Shown one piece after another: positions 44,661 to 53,231 of a DNA stretch of 64,000 bases. A program made the translations under genes and the position numbers. The DNA comes from SZUA-100 sp965248135 (lineage in GTDB: Bacteria; Pseudomonadota; Alphaproteobacteria; Rhizobiales; Rhizobiaceae). The stretch is from the NCBI GenBank assembly GCA_965248135.1, contig CBDFIN010000011.1:186001-250000 (forward strand), read 5' to 3'. Under the pieces are notes generated by a model. That model had not been told where the DNA came from, made no database searches, and saw only the letters and a list, made by a program, of their open reading frames with translations. The number at the start of each line of letters is the position of its first letter. Position 1 is the first letter of the stretch.

Positions 44661-45071
44661 CTAGGTGAAGTTAATCTTGCCCTTCTTGGAGTGAATAATG
44701 GCGTCGACTTCTATCTCAACCATCATCCCCGGCGTCGTTAGACCGGCCTGAACGCCAGTCAGAACCGGTTCAATTCCCTTGAAGATTTCACCATGTCTGC
44801 GAATAAAACCACCCGCATCGCGCATGTCGGAAACAAAGGCGCGTGTTCTCACGATGTGGCGCATCTTGGCGTCCACGGTCTTTAAAGCATCTTCTATCTT
44901 ATTGAAAATAAACACAGTTTGTTCATATGTGTCATATGGAGCATAGACCTTGCCATCTGGCTGCATGGATGTTAATCCAGCCACAAACACAAACGGGCCA
45001 ACTCTTTTTACGCGACAATAGGAGCCAGCCTTTTCAAACCGACCGCTACCAGATACAGATACTAAAACCAT
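44661..45071 (-). CDS. RidA-family (YjgF/YER057c/UK114) protein
   Basis: A 136-residue RidA-like protein. VGPFVFVAGLTSMQPDGKVY, FNKIEDALKTVDAKMRHIVR and the C-terminal MVEIEVDAIIH follow the family pattern, with the arginine in RTRAFVSDM near the active site. RidA proteins hydrolyse reactive enamines and imines released by PLP or flavin enzymes, and an imine is the expected product of the DAO-type oxidase nearby. The ATG at 45071 overlaps operator site 4. It is divergent from the GntR gene. Confidence 0.87.
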   Translation of the reverse strand: MVLVSVSGSGRFEKAGSYCRVKRVGPFVFVAGLTSMQPDGKVYAPYDTYEQTVFIFNKIEDALKTVDAKMRHIVRTRAFVSDMRDAGGFIRRHGEIFKGIEPVLTGVQAGLTTPGMMVEIEVDAIIHSKKGKINFT

Positions 45072-45086
45072 GTATCCTGTATACGG
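45070..45086. promoter_or_regulatory. GntR/FCD-type operator, site 4 (autoregulation)
   Basis: ATGTATCCTGTATACGG matches the palindrome at 39397 at 12 of 17 positions. It sits between the divergent RidA and regulator genes, overlapping the RidA start and lying 26 bp upstream of the regulator ATG, as expected for autoregulation. It is weaker than the other three. Confidence 0.6.
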
Positions 45087-45111
45087 TCTTTATGCCGTGA
45101 AGCAAATAACA

Positions 45112-45762
45112 ATGTTCAAAAAAGCCCCTCAAGAACGCCCCAGACTGGCGGCAGATGTCTATAATCAACTGTTGTCGGCAATTGTGAACGGGCAAATCGA
45201 GCCTGGCGAGAGGCTGATTCAGGAGAAAATCGCATCCCAGATAAATATCAGCCGTACACCGGTACGTGAGGCGCTATTGCGTCTGGAGCAGGAGGGTATC
45301 CTCGAACAAACCGGTCGCACGGGTTTTGTTATCCGCAATATTTCAGATGAAGAAATCCGCGCTTTGTACGGTGCGCGAGAGGCGGTCGAGGGATATGCCG
45401 CTTATATGATCGCCGTTGAGAAATCGCAACACCAGCTTGCTACCATAGGGCGGGCGGTTGCAGCTGAACAGCAATTGTCCGAACGCGATTTGGAAAAGGA
45501 GTTCAAGATCAACCGCACTATTCACCGGACAATTGTTGAACAATGCGGCAATCGCGTATTGCTCGAGATGTTTGACCGATTGTGGGGTCGCGGTATCTCG
45601 CTGTGGCTGTTTGCGGCAACGCGAACGAGCAAAGCACCTCCCAGACCCGATGTGCATTTGAAGTTGCTGGAAACTCTAAAAACCGGAACGCCGGAAGAAG
45701 CTCAAAAAGAAATGATCGTTCATATCCGCGATGGACTTGAACTGCATTTGTCGCGTGACTGA
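45112..45762 (+). CDS. GntR-family regulator, FCD (FadR-like) subfamily
   Basis: A 216-residue repressor-type protein. The N-terminal winged helix (about 12-75) reads VYNQLLSAIVNGQIEPGERL, ISRTPVREALLRLEQEGILE and GFVIRNIS; the helical FCD domain follows (EEIRALYGAREAVEGYAAYM and IHRTIVEQCGNRVLLEMFD with metal-ligand-like residues). FCD proteins commonly bind TTGTATAC-type palindromes, and four such sites lie in this cluster. I start at M-F-K-K-A-P; the upstream ATG at 45070 would place the operator inside the gene. The effector is probably the substrate or an intermediate. Confidence 0.88.
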   Translation: MFKKAPQERPRLAADVYNQLLSAIVNGQIEPGERLIQEKIASQINISRTPVREALLRLEQEGILEQTGRTGFVIRNISDEEIRALYGAREAVEGYAAYMIAVEKSQHQLATIGRAVAAEQQLSERDLEKEFKINRTIHRTIVEQCGNRVLLEMFDRLWGRGISLWLFAATRTSKAPPRPDVHLKLLETLKTGTPEEAQKEMIVHIRDGLELHLSRD

Positions 45763-45882
45763 CCTTTCGTTCAAATATATGGACCATTTGAGGTTGTAAT
45801 AATCCACTTTTACACCTGAACTCAAACAGAATTTTGGTCTGGTGTACCGTCAGCGGCTTGTGTAATCGGCATGATTTTGAGA

Positions 45883-47379
45883 TCAATTTTCTTGCAGAAA
45901 TGCCGAGAGTTTTGATTTCTGTTTCTCGCTGAGATTAATGCCGAGCTTTGTCCTTCTAAATAAAATATCTTCTGCGCTATACGCCCATTCGTTGGTGACC
46001 AGATATTCGACTTCCTTTTGATAAAGATCTGCGCCAAAATGCTCACCCAGATGTTCTTTTCTAGATACGCCATCCAACAAATTTCCCGATAATGTTCCGT
46101 AGGTTTTGCTCAACCGTGACAAATATTTGCTGTCTAGAAACGGAAATCTGTCTTCGAGTTGCCGAACTTCGGTTTCAACACTGCCAACGGGAAAATCTCC
46201 TCCCGGAAGACAGCTGTCTCTTGTCCATGGCGCACCCTTTTCACCTATTTGGCTACCAATTTCAGCCAGCACTGCCTCTGCCAGTTTCCGATAGGTAGTG
46301 ATTTTTCCACCAAAAATGTTGATCAGCGCCCGCAACTCCGGTTTGTCCTCCTTTTTTATCACATAGTCCCGGGTTGCTTCTTGAGCAGCCGAGGCACCGT
46401 CATCATAAAGTGGACGCACGCCTGAAAAACTCCAGACAATATCATCTGTGGAGACTGGTTCGGCAAAGTAGTCGCTTGCGGCGTGGCAGAGATATTCGGT
46501 TTCTTCAGCCGTGATCTGCGGCACTTTCTCAATTTTTCCGTGTTCAGCGTCGGTTGTGCCTATCAGTGTGTAGGCGTCCTGATAGGGAATCGCAAAAACT
46601 ACCCGGTCATCAGAGTTTTGAAATATGTAGCATTTTTCGTGTTCAAACTTCCGCTTGATTACAATGTGACTGCCACGGATCAAGCGTACGTTTTTGGCAC
46701 TGTTTTGACCAAACACATTGCGAAGCACATCATCTACCCACGGACCAGCGGCGTTAACGATCAAACCAGCGGTAAACTGCATCTCTTTGCCGGTCCGGGT
46801 ATTTTGGCAAACCACCTGCCATGCATCGTCCACCTTGGTTGCAGATAGCACTTTTGTGCGTGTCAGAATGTCGGCGCCCCGTTTTCTTGCGTCCAAGGCG
46901 TTGAGCACAACCAGGCGTGAATCGTCGACCCAGCAATCGGAATATTCGAAGGCTGCTTGAAATTCAGATTTGAGCGGTTTGCCAGTTTCATCGTGCTTTA
47001 AATCCACCATCGTTGAGGCAGGAAGTAGTTTGCGCCCGCCCAAATTATCGTAAAGAAAAAGGCCAATCCGCAACAGCCATCTCGGCCTCAACCCCTTGTG
47101 ATGGGGCAATATAAATCGCAACGGTTTGACAATATGCGGCGCCATCTTCCAGATGACCTCACGTTCCATCAAGGCTTCGCGCACCAGGCGGAATTCATAA
47201 TATTGCAAATAACGCAAACCGCCATGGACAAGCTTAGTGGAAGCCGAAGAAGTTCCACCGCCCAGATCGCCGGCTTCACAAAGGCACACAGAATATCCAC
47301 GTCCAACCGCGTCACGTGCGATACCGCAGCCGTTAATGCCGCCTCCGATTATCAAAATGTCGCAAGCACTTTGTGACAT
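45883..47379 (-). CDS. glpD: Aerobic glycerol-3-phosphate dehydrogenase
   Basis: A 498-residue membrane-associated flavoprotein that oxidises glycerol 3-phosphate to dihydroxyacetone phosphate and passes electrons to quinone. Visible are the FAD motif DILIIGGGINGCGIARDAVG, GDLGGGTSSASTKLVHGGLR, VNAAGPWVDDVLR, FAIPYQDAYTLIGTTDAEHG and FGGKITTYRKLAEAVL. I start at MSQSACDILIIG; the longer frame overlaps the regulator gene. It lies 5 bp downstream of glpR and divergent from the glycerol importer. A glycerol kinase gene is not in the window. Confidence 0.95.
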   Translation of the reverse strand: MSQSACDILIIGGGINGCGIARDAVGRGYSVCLCEAGDLGGGTSSASTKLVHGGLRYLQYYEFRLVREALMEREVIWKMAPHIVKPLRFILPHHKGLRPRWLLRIGLFLYDNLGGRKLLPASTMVDLKHDETGKPLKSEFQAAFEYSDCWVDDSRLVVLNALDARKRGADILTRTKVLSATKVDDAWQVVCQNTRTGKEMQFTAGLIVNAAGPWVDDVLRNVFGQNSAKNVRLIRGSHIVIKRKFEHEKCYIFQNSDDRVVFAIPYQDAYTLIGTTDAEHGKIEKVPQITAEETEYLCHAASDYFAEPVSTDDIVWSFSGVRPLYDDGASAAQEATRDYVIKKEDKPELRALINIFGGKITTYRKLAEAVLAEIGSQIGEKGAPWTRDSCLPGGDFPVGSVETEVRQLEDRFPFLDSKYLSRLSKTYGTLSGNLLDGVSRKEHLGEHFGADLYQKEVEYLVTNEWAYSAEDILFRRTKLGINLSEKQKSKLSAFLQEN

Positions 47380-47384
47380 CGGCC

Positions 47385-48215
47385 CTAGCTCTGCCCGTCG
47401 TTCGCCGGTTCGCCGATGGGTAGCAGGGTGACATTGCTGTCGGGCGATCCTGTAATTTCCAGTTGAACAGCGGATTGTTCGCAAATATCGACAATCTCTG
47501 GTGGTGGTGTTTGATCCGTAATAAATATATCGATGTCCGACAAGTGACCAATCTGGACCGGAGCCCGGCGTTCGAATTTCATATTATCGGCAACAAGGAT
47601 GGACTTTCGCGCCTGCTTAAGAATAGCTTTGGCAACTCGAACTTCACGGTAATCAAAATCGAGCAGGCAACCCTCGCTGTCAACCGCCGACACACCAACA
47701 ATGGCGATATCAACCTTGAACTGATTAATGACATCAACGGCTGCGGCACCAACAATACCAAGATCGGTTTTCCGCACCACACCACCTGTTATAACCAGTT
47801 CGATTTCGGGCGCACCCGACAGGATGTGGGCAACGTTCAAATTGTTGGTTACCACCATTAGTCCCTGATGACCTTTCAAGGCTTCGGCAACAAGTTCTAC
47901 CGTTGTCCCGATATTCATGATCAATGACGAATCGTTCGGCACCAGGCTAGCCGCTCTACTGGCAATACTTGATTTGGCATCGCTTGCGATACTGCGCCTG
48001 GATAGATAGGCAAAATTGGATGTGGAAGATGGATAAACCGCGCCACCATGAACCCGGTGCAATACCTCAAGATCACATAACTCGTTCAAGTCCTTGCGAA
48101 TTGTTTGGGGTGTCACATCGAATTTAGCCGCCAGACCTTCAACGTCTACGCGCCCTAAGGTGCGGGCAATATCCAAAATATCGGCCTGTCGTGGGGGCAA
48201 GGGAGTCATATTCAT
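47385..48215 (-). CDS. glpR: DeoR-family regulator of glycerol metabolism
   Basis: A 276-residue DeoR-type regulator. The helix-turn-helix (about 5-60) reads RQADILDIARTLGRVDVEGL, AAKFDVTPQTIRKDLNELCD and VLHRVHGGAVYPSS; the C-terminal sensor domain has LIMNIGTTVELVAEALKGHQ and ITGGVVRKTDLGIVG, the sugar-phosphate-binding pattern. It probably represses glpD and the glpV operon and is released by glycerol 3-phosphate. Starts at 48215, 48209 or TTG 48233 are all possible, with weak ribosome sites. Its promoter shares the 155 bp divergent region with glpV. Confidence 0.88.
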   Translation of the reverse strand: MNMTPLPPRQADILDIARTLGRVDVEGLAAKFDVTPQTIRKDLNELCDLEVLHRVHGGAVYPSSTSNFAYLSRRSIASDAKSSIASRAASLVPNDSSLIMNIGTTVELVAEALKGHQGLMVVTNNLNVAHILSGAPEIELVITGGVVRKTDLGIVGAAAVDVINQFKVDIAIVGVSAVDSEGCLLDFDYREVRVAKAILKQARKSILVADNMKFERRAPVQIGHLSDIDIFITDQTPPPEIVDICEQSAVQLEITGSPDSNVTLLPIGEPANDGQS

Positions 48216-48370
48216 ACTTTCTATTTTTTTCAATTATGTACAAAAAAAGCAAAAATATGCAACATACTAAATTATTGACTTTCACATTTTTTCGTAATTT
48301 ACTGTGGTTGTATATATTGGATGGCCTGAGCCTGAGTTCTGGCCGGATTTTTTCCTGGGAGGAAAATCTA

Positions 48371-50107
48371 ATGAGAAAACTGTTATTGTCGTCTGTAGCG
48401 GCTTTTACGTTAATTGCTGCCGCTCCGCTAGCATTCGCCGGAATGGACGAAGCAACAAAATGGGTGAATGACGAATTTCAACCTTCTGTATTGTCGAAGG
48501 ACGATCAGATGAAAGAGATGGAATGGTTTGTAAACGCTTCAAAACCGTATTCGAGTTTGGAAGTGAACGTATTGTCGGAGGGAATTCCGACACATGGATA
48601 TGAGTCCAAAACCCTGACTAAAGCGTTTGAGGAAATTACCGGCATTAAGGTCAATCACCAAATTCTGGGTGAGGGCGAAGTTGTGCAGGCCGTACAAACG
48701 CAAATGCAGACCGGTCGAAACCTTTATGATGCCTATGTCAACGATTCCGACTTGATTGGCACCCACTCAAGGCTTCAACTGGCTCGGAATCTGACCAAAT
48801 GGATGGCCGGTGAAGGTAAAGACGTGACTTTGCCAACACTTGATCTTGCAGATTTTATGGGCATTCAATTCACCACCGGGCCAGATGGCGATCTTTATCA
48901 ACTGCCAGATCAACAATTTGCAAACCTGTACTGGTTCCGCAAAGACTGGTTTGACAATAAAGACCTGCAGGCCAAATTCAAAGCCAAATATGGATATGAC
49001 CTTGGCGTTCCGGTCAACTGGTCAGCGTATGAGGATATTGCCGAGTTCTTCTCAATTGATGTCAAGGAAATTGACGGCAAGCGTATCTATGGCCATATGG
49101 ATTACGGCAAGCGTGCACCTGACCTTGGTTGGCGCATGACAGACGCATGGCTGTCCATGGCCGGCGCCGGTAGCCCTGGCGAACCAAACGGTGTTCCAAT
49201 CGACGAATGGGGCATTCGGATGGAAGCGGGTTCGTGCAATCCTTCCGGTGCGTCTGTTTCTCGCGGCGGTGGAACCAATGGTCCTGCGGCTGTATATGCC
49301 ATTCGCAAATGGGATGAGTGGTTGCGTAAATATGCGCCGCCCGCTGCTGCAGACTATGATTTTTATCAGTCATTGCCGGCGCTGTCACAAGGCAATGTGG
49401 CCCAGCAGATTTTCTGGTATACAGCCTTTACCGCAGACATGGTGAAGCCGAAGTCGGAAGGCAATAATACCGTCGATGACAATGGTGAACTGCAATGGCG
49501 CATGGCACCATCACCGCACGGCCCTTATTGGCAGGACGGCCAAAAGGTCGGCTATCAGGACGTTGGTTCGTGGACCATCATGAAATCCACCCCGACCGAT
49601 CGTGCCAAGGCGGCCTGGCTCTACGCCCAGTTCGTGACCTCCAAAACAGTAGACGTGAAGAAATCACATGTTGGCCTCACATTTACGCGTGATTCCACCG
49701 TGCGGCATCAAAGTTTTACTGATCGTGCATCCAAACTCGGCGGGTTGGTTGAATTCTACCGCTCACCCGATCGTGTGCGCTGGTCTCCGACCGGTATCAA
49801 TGTGCCGGATTATCCCAAACTGGCGCAACTGTGGTGGCAACAAATTGGTGATGTGAACTCCGGCGCCTTCACGCCGCAACAGGCCATGGACCGTCTTGCT
49901 GGCGAGATGGATACCATCATGGGCCGGATGCAACGTGCCGATGAAACCAACAAGACTTATGGTGGCTGCGGACCCCGTCTCAACGAGGAAAAAGACCCAT
50001 CCGAATGGCTCGGCAAAGGCGGCGCGAAAGCGAAACTGGACAATGAAAAACCCCAGGGCCAAACCGTCAATTATGATGAGTTGATCAAGCGTTGGGCTTC
50101 CAACTAG
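48371..50107 (+). CDS. glpV: Glycerol ABC transporter substrate-binding protein
   Basis: A 578-residue periplasmic protein. The signal peptide MRKLLLSSVAAFTLIAAAPL ends at A-F-A, followed by an unusually long type II binding fold: KAFEEITGIKVNHQILGEGE, LPDQQFANLYWFRKDWFDNK, GWRMTDAWLSMAGAGSPGEP, QDVGSWTIMKSTPTDRAKAA and the C-terminal TYGGCGPRLNEEKDPSEWLG. This matches the GlpV-type glycerol receptor of rhizobia. The ATG follows GGGAGGAAAATCTA. It is first in the glpVSTPQ operon. A decayed paralogue lies at 4461-5078. Confidence 0.9.
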   Translation: MRKLLLSSVAAFTLIAAAPLAFAGMDEATKWVNDEFQPSVLSKDDQMKEMEWFVNASKPYSSLEVNVLSEGIPTHGYESKTLTKAFEEITGIKVNHQILGEGEVVQAVQTQMQTGRNLYDAYVNDSDLIGTHSRLQLARNLTKWMAGEGKDVTLPTLDLADFMGIQFTTGPDGDLYQLPDQQFANLYWFRKDWFDNKDLQAKFKAKYGYDLGVPVNWSAYEDIAEFFSIDVKEIDGKRIYGHMDYGKRAPDLGWRMTDAWLSMAGAGSPGEPNGVPIDEWGIRMEAGSCNPSGASVSRGGGTNGPAAVYAIRKWDEWLRKYAPPAAADYDFYQSLPALSQGNVAQQIFWYTAFTADMVKPKSEGNNTVDDNGELQWRMAPSPHGPYWQDGQKVGYQDVGSWTIMKSTPTDRAKAAWLYAQFVTSKTVDVKKSHVGLTFTRDSTVRHQSFTDRASKLGGLVEFYRSPDRVRWSPTGINVPDYPKLAQLWWQQIGDVNSGAFTPQQAMDRLAGEMDTIMGRMQRADETNKTYGGCGPRLNEEKDPSEWLGKGGAKAKLDNEKPQGQTVNYDELIKRWASN

Positions 50108-50136
50108 GGTTTACCCCGATTGAGAAACCAGTCATG

Positions 50137-50163
50137 ATCCGGGGTAGCGATGCTACCCCGGAT
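50137..50163. terminator. Perfect intra-operon hairpin between glpV and glpS
   Basis: ATCCGGGGTAGC and GCTACCCCGGAT form a perfect 12 bp stem with a 3-base loop, then TAATTTT. It lies 30 bp after glpV. It looks like a leaky terminator or 3' stabiliser that keeps binding-protein mRNA above that of the ATPase and permease genes. It also makes an upstream glpS start at 50150 unlikely. Confidence 0.75.
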
Positions 50164-50209
50164 TAATTTTGCCATCCTAAGTATCAGCATTTATTCAGCA
50201 GGTCAGTTG

Positions 50210-51292
50210 ATGTCCCTTGAATTAAGACAGGTTGCCAAAAGGGTTGATGCCCAAACCCATATTTATCCGGTTGATCTGGTTTTGGAGCCCGGTTCGTTCA
50301 ACATTTTGCTTGGAACGACGCTTGCAGGGAAAACGACACTTATGCAGTTGATGGCTGGCCTGGAACAGCCGACATCCGGTGAAATATGGTTCAACGGCAA
50401 AAATGTCGCCGGTGTAAGCGTGCAAAAACGCAACGTGTCTTTGGTTCACCAGCAGTTTATAAACTATCCGATGATGAGTGTTTTTGAAAACATTGCATCG
50501 CCGCTCAAAGTCAACCGGACACCGGCTAGTGAAATTCGCAAACGGGTCGGCGAAATGGCCGAGCTGCTGCACATATCTGCCATGCTTGACCGGCGGCCAT
50601 CAGAGCTTTCTGGAGGCCAACAACAGCGCACCGCGATGGCTCGAGCCCTGGTCAAGAAATCAGACCTGATCCTGTTTGATGAGCCATTGGCCAATCTGGA
50701 TTTCAAATTGCGAGAGGAATTGCGCGATGAATTGCCCAAATTATTTGCCGAACGCGAATGTGTCGTGGTCTATGCCACCACAGAACCAACCGAAGCTCTG
50801 TTGCTTAGCGGTCACACAGCCGCGATGATTGAAGGGAGGGTCGTGCAGTTCGGGCCAACCGGTGAAATATATCACAAGCCAACCCTGCTGGAGACTGCAA
50901 GAGTATTTTCCGAGCCGCCAATAAATGTTGTTGAAGTCACCAAGCATAGAGATCGCTTCAACATTAGTGAGACTGTGCACTGGATATCCGGCGACAAGGA
51001 CAGGAATTTGCCGGATGGGCGATATACTTTTGCCATTCGCCCGCATCATGTTACCCCGATCAGCCCGGGTAAAAATGCGGTTGAAATTAGTGGCCGGGTG
51101 GAAGTCGCTGAATTGAGCGGTTCGGAAAGTGTCATACACTTTGAGGCATTTGGCCAAAGCTGGGTGTCCCAGTCCCATGGTGTGCATCCCTATGCCAGCG
51201 GCGAAACTGCGCAACTGTTTGTCGATGTATCGCAAGCGTTCTATTTCGATGCGGATGGCCAGTTGGCCGGTTCAGAACAGAAAGGCAAATAA
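50210..51292 (+). CDS. glpS: Glycerol ABC transporter ATPase GlpS
   Basis: A 360-residue CUT1-type ATPase with a regulatory C-terminal domain. Walker A is the unusual NILLGTTLAGKTTLMQLM, with threonines and alanine where most members have G-P-S-G-C-G; Q-loop VHQQFINYPMMSVFENIASP, signature ELSGGQQQRTAMARAL and Walker B LILFDEPLANLDFKL. The switch position reads Y-A-T-T-E with no histidine (most ATPases have T-H-D). Together with GlpT it forms an asymmetric ATPase pair. The start at 50210 follows CAGGTC. Confidence 0.88.
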   Translation: MSLELRQVAKRVDAQTHIYPVDLVLEPGSFNILLGTTLAGKTTLMQLMAGLEQPTSGEIWFNGKNVAGVSVQKRNVSLVHQQFINYPMMSVFENIASPLKVNRTPASEIRKRVGEMAELLHISAMLDRRPSELSGGQQQRTAMARALVKKSDLILFDEPLANLDFKLREELRDELPKLFAERECVVVYATTEPTEALLLSGHTAAMIEGRVVQFGPTGEIYHKPTLLETARVFSEPPINVVEVTKHRDRFNISETVHWISGDKDRNLPDGRYTFAIRPHHVTPISPGKNAVEISGRVEVAELSGSESVIHFEAFGQSWVSQSHGVHPYASGETAQLFVDVSQAFYFDADGQLAGSEQKGK

Positions 51293-51293
51293 A

Positions 51294-52370
51294 TTGGCCA
51301 AGATAAACCTCGCAGATCTTAGGCATTCATACATGCCTGATCCAGCCACTTCCGATGATTGGGCTTTAAAACAGCTTGAAATTGAATGGGATGATGGTGG
51401 GGCTTATGCGCTTTTGGGCCCATCGGGATGTGGGAAAACCACATTGCTCAATATTATTTCAGGTCTGTTAATACCAAGTCACGGCAGAGTATTGTTTGAT
51501 GACGTAGATGTGACACCGTTGCAGCCCGCCCACCGCCACATCGCCCAGGTTTTCCAGTTTCCGGTCGTATATGACACGATGACTGTTTTTGACAATCTGG
51601 CTTTCCCATTGCGGAACAGGGGTATTGCGGAAGACAAAGTTATCAGCCGGGTCAACACGATTGCTGAAATGATTGACTTGACACCGATGCTCAAAAATCG
51701 TGCTTCGGGTCTGACCGCCGATGGCAAACAAAAAATCTCGCTTGGCCGTGGACTGGTGCGCGAAGATGTCAATGCGATCCTGTTTGACGAACCGCTTACG
51801 GTCATCGACCCGCACCTTAAATTTCAGTTACGAGCCAAATTGAAGGAACTCCATCAAAGCTTTAACAACACGATGATTTATGTGACCCATGACCAGACTG
51901 AAGCGCTGACTTTTGCCGATCAGGTGGTAGTCATGAACATGGGTGAAGTCGTGCAGATCGGCACCCCGGTTGACCTTTTTGAAAAGCCGCAGCACACCTT
52001 TGTTGGCCATTTTATCGGTTCACCCGGCATGAATGTGATTCCTTGCGAACTGGACAATGGTTCAGCAGTCATTGGTGGCCAGAAACTTCAAACCGCAAAC
52101 AACGTGGCCGCGACCTTGGGGCGGGCAGAAATCGGCATTCGTCCGGAGTTTGTCAAGATTGCCGATACCGGCATAGATGCGACCATCGTAAAGCTCTCCG
52201 ATGCTGGGCGTTTCAATATCGTTCAGGCAGACTGCCACGGTTGCCGGGTGAATTTGCTCGCTGGCAAGGGCGACACAATTCCAGCACAAGACACCAAACT
52301 GGCATTTGATCCGGCAAATACACGAATTTATGTCGATGGATGGCTTGGTGGAGACAGGGTGGCAATTTGA
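51294..52370 (+). CDS. glpT: Glycerol ABC transporter ATPase GlpT
   Basis: A 358-residue ATPase. Walker A is YALLGPSGCGKTTLLNII, Q-loop QVFQFPVVYDTMTVFDNLAF, Walker B AILFDEPLTVIDPHL, and the switch histidine is in IYVTHDQTEALTF. The signature is degenerate: G-L-T-A-D-G-K-Q replaces L-S-G-G-Q, typical of GlpT. So GlpS has a good signature but an odd switch, and GlpT the reverse, pointing to one canonical ATP site per dimer. The TTG start (L-A-K-I-N) lies 1 bp after the glpS stop. Confidence 0.87.
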   Translation: MAKINLADLRHSYMPDPATSDDWALKQLEIEWDDGGAYALLGPSGCGKTTLLNIISGLLIPSHGRVLFDDVDVTPLQPAHRHIAQVFQFPVVYDTMTVFDNLAFPLRNRGIAEDKVISRVNTIAEMIDLTPMLKNRASGLTADGKQKISLGRGLVREDVNAILFDEPLTVIDPHLKFQLRAKLKELHQSFNNTMIYVTHDQTEALTFADQVVVMNMGEVVQIGTPVDLFEKPQHTFVGHFIGSPGMNVIPCELDNGSAVIGGQKLQTANNVAATLGRAEIGIRPEFVKIADTGIDATIVKLSDAGRFNIVQADCHGCRVNLLAGKGDTIPAQDTKLAFDPANTRIYVDGWLGGDRVAI

Positions 52371-53230
52371 CCAAACCAGTAAATCAAAAAGCCTGGTTTT
52401 TTGTCCTGCCGGTGCTGGTTTTGGTGGCCTTCAATGCCATTGTCCCGCTGATGACCGTCGTCAATTATTCGCTCCAGGAAACCTTTGGTAGCAATGTGTT
52501 TTTCTGGTCTGGGCTGATTTGGTTTCAGGAATTACTGGGCAGCCAGAGATTTCATGATTCGCTTGGACGGCAACTGTATTTTACTTTCATGATCCTGGCG
52601 ATTGAAGTTCCGCTCGGTGTTATCGTTGCATTGGCGATGCCGCGAAAAGGTGTTTGGGTTTCTGTATGTCTGGTCTTTATAGCATTGCCCCTCTTGATCC
52701 CGTGGAACGTCGTTGGAGCGATGTGGAACATATTTGCCCTGCCGGATATTGGGCTCCTGGGCAAGACACTCAACAGCATGGGATTCAACTACAATTATAC
52801 CCGCCAGGCGGGAGCTGCGTGGTTTACGCTGATAACAATGGACGTTTGGCACTGGACCTCGCTTGTGGTGCTTTTGTCCTATGCCGGATTGGTCTCGATA
52901 CCCGATGCCTATTATCAGGCAGCGCGGATTGATGGTGCCAGTTCATGGGCGATTTTCCGCTACATACAATTGCCGAAAATGAAACGGGTATTAACCATCG
53001 CCGTCTTGCTGAGGTTCATGGACTCGTTCAATATTTATACCGAACCTCTCGTTCTTACCGGTGGAGGGCCCGGCAACTCGACGACCCTTTTGTCTATTGA
53101 TCTGGCAAAAAAAGCATTGGGCGAATTTGACCTCGGGCCTGCAGCCGCCATGTCACTGATTTACTTCCTGGTGATCTTGTTGATGAGCTGGGTCTTCTAC
53201 ACATTAATGATGCGAAACGAGGAACAGTGA
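52367..53230 (+). CDS. glpP: Glycerol ABC transporter permease GlpP
   Basis: A 287-residue MalF-like permease. It opens TKPVNQKAWFFVLPVLVLVA, has about six membrane helices and the EAA loop YYQAARIDGASSWAIFRYIQ, then LVLTGGGPGNSTTLLS. The TTG start at 52367 overlaps the glpT stop (TTGA), matching family N-termini; a start at 52340 adds nine residues. It forms the channel with GlpQ. Confidence 0.9.
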   Translation: MTKPVNQKAWFFVLPVLVLVAFNAIVPLMTVVNYSLQETFGSNVFFWSGLIWFQELLGSQRFHDSLGRQLYFTFMILAIEVPLGVIVALAMPRKGVWVSVCLVFIALPLLIPWNVVGAMWNIFALPDIGLLGKTLNSMGFNYNYTRQAGAAWFTLITMDVWHWTSLVVLLSYAGLVSIPDAYYQAARIDGASSWAIFRYIQLPKMKRVLTIAVLLRFMDSFNIYTEPLVLTGGGPGNSTTLLSIDLAKKALGEFDLGPAAAMSLIYFLVILLMSWVFYTLMMRNEEQ

Positions 53231-53231
53231 G

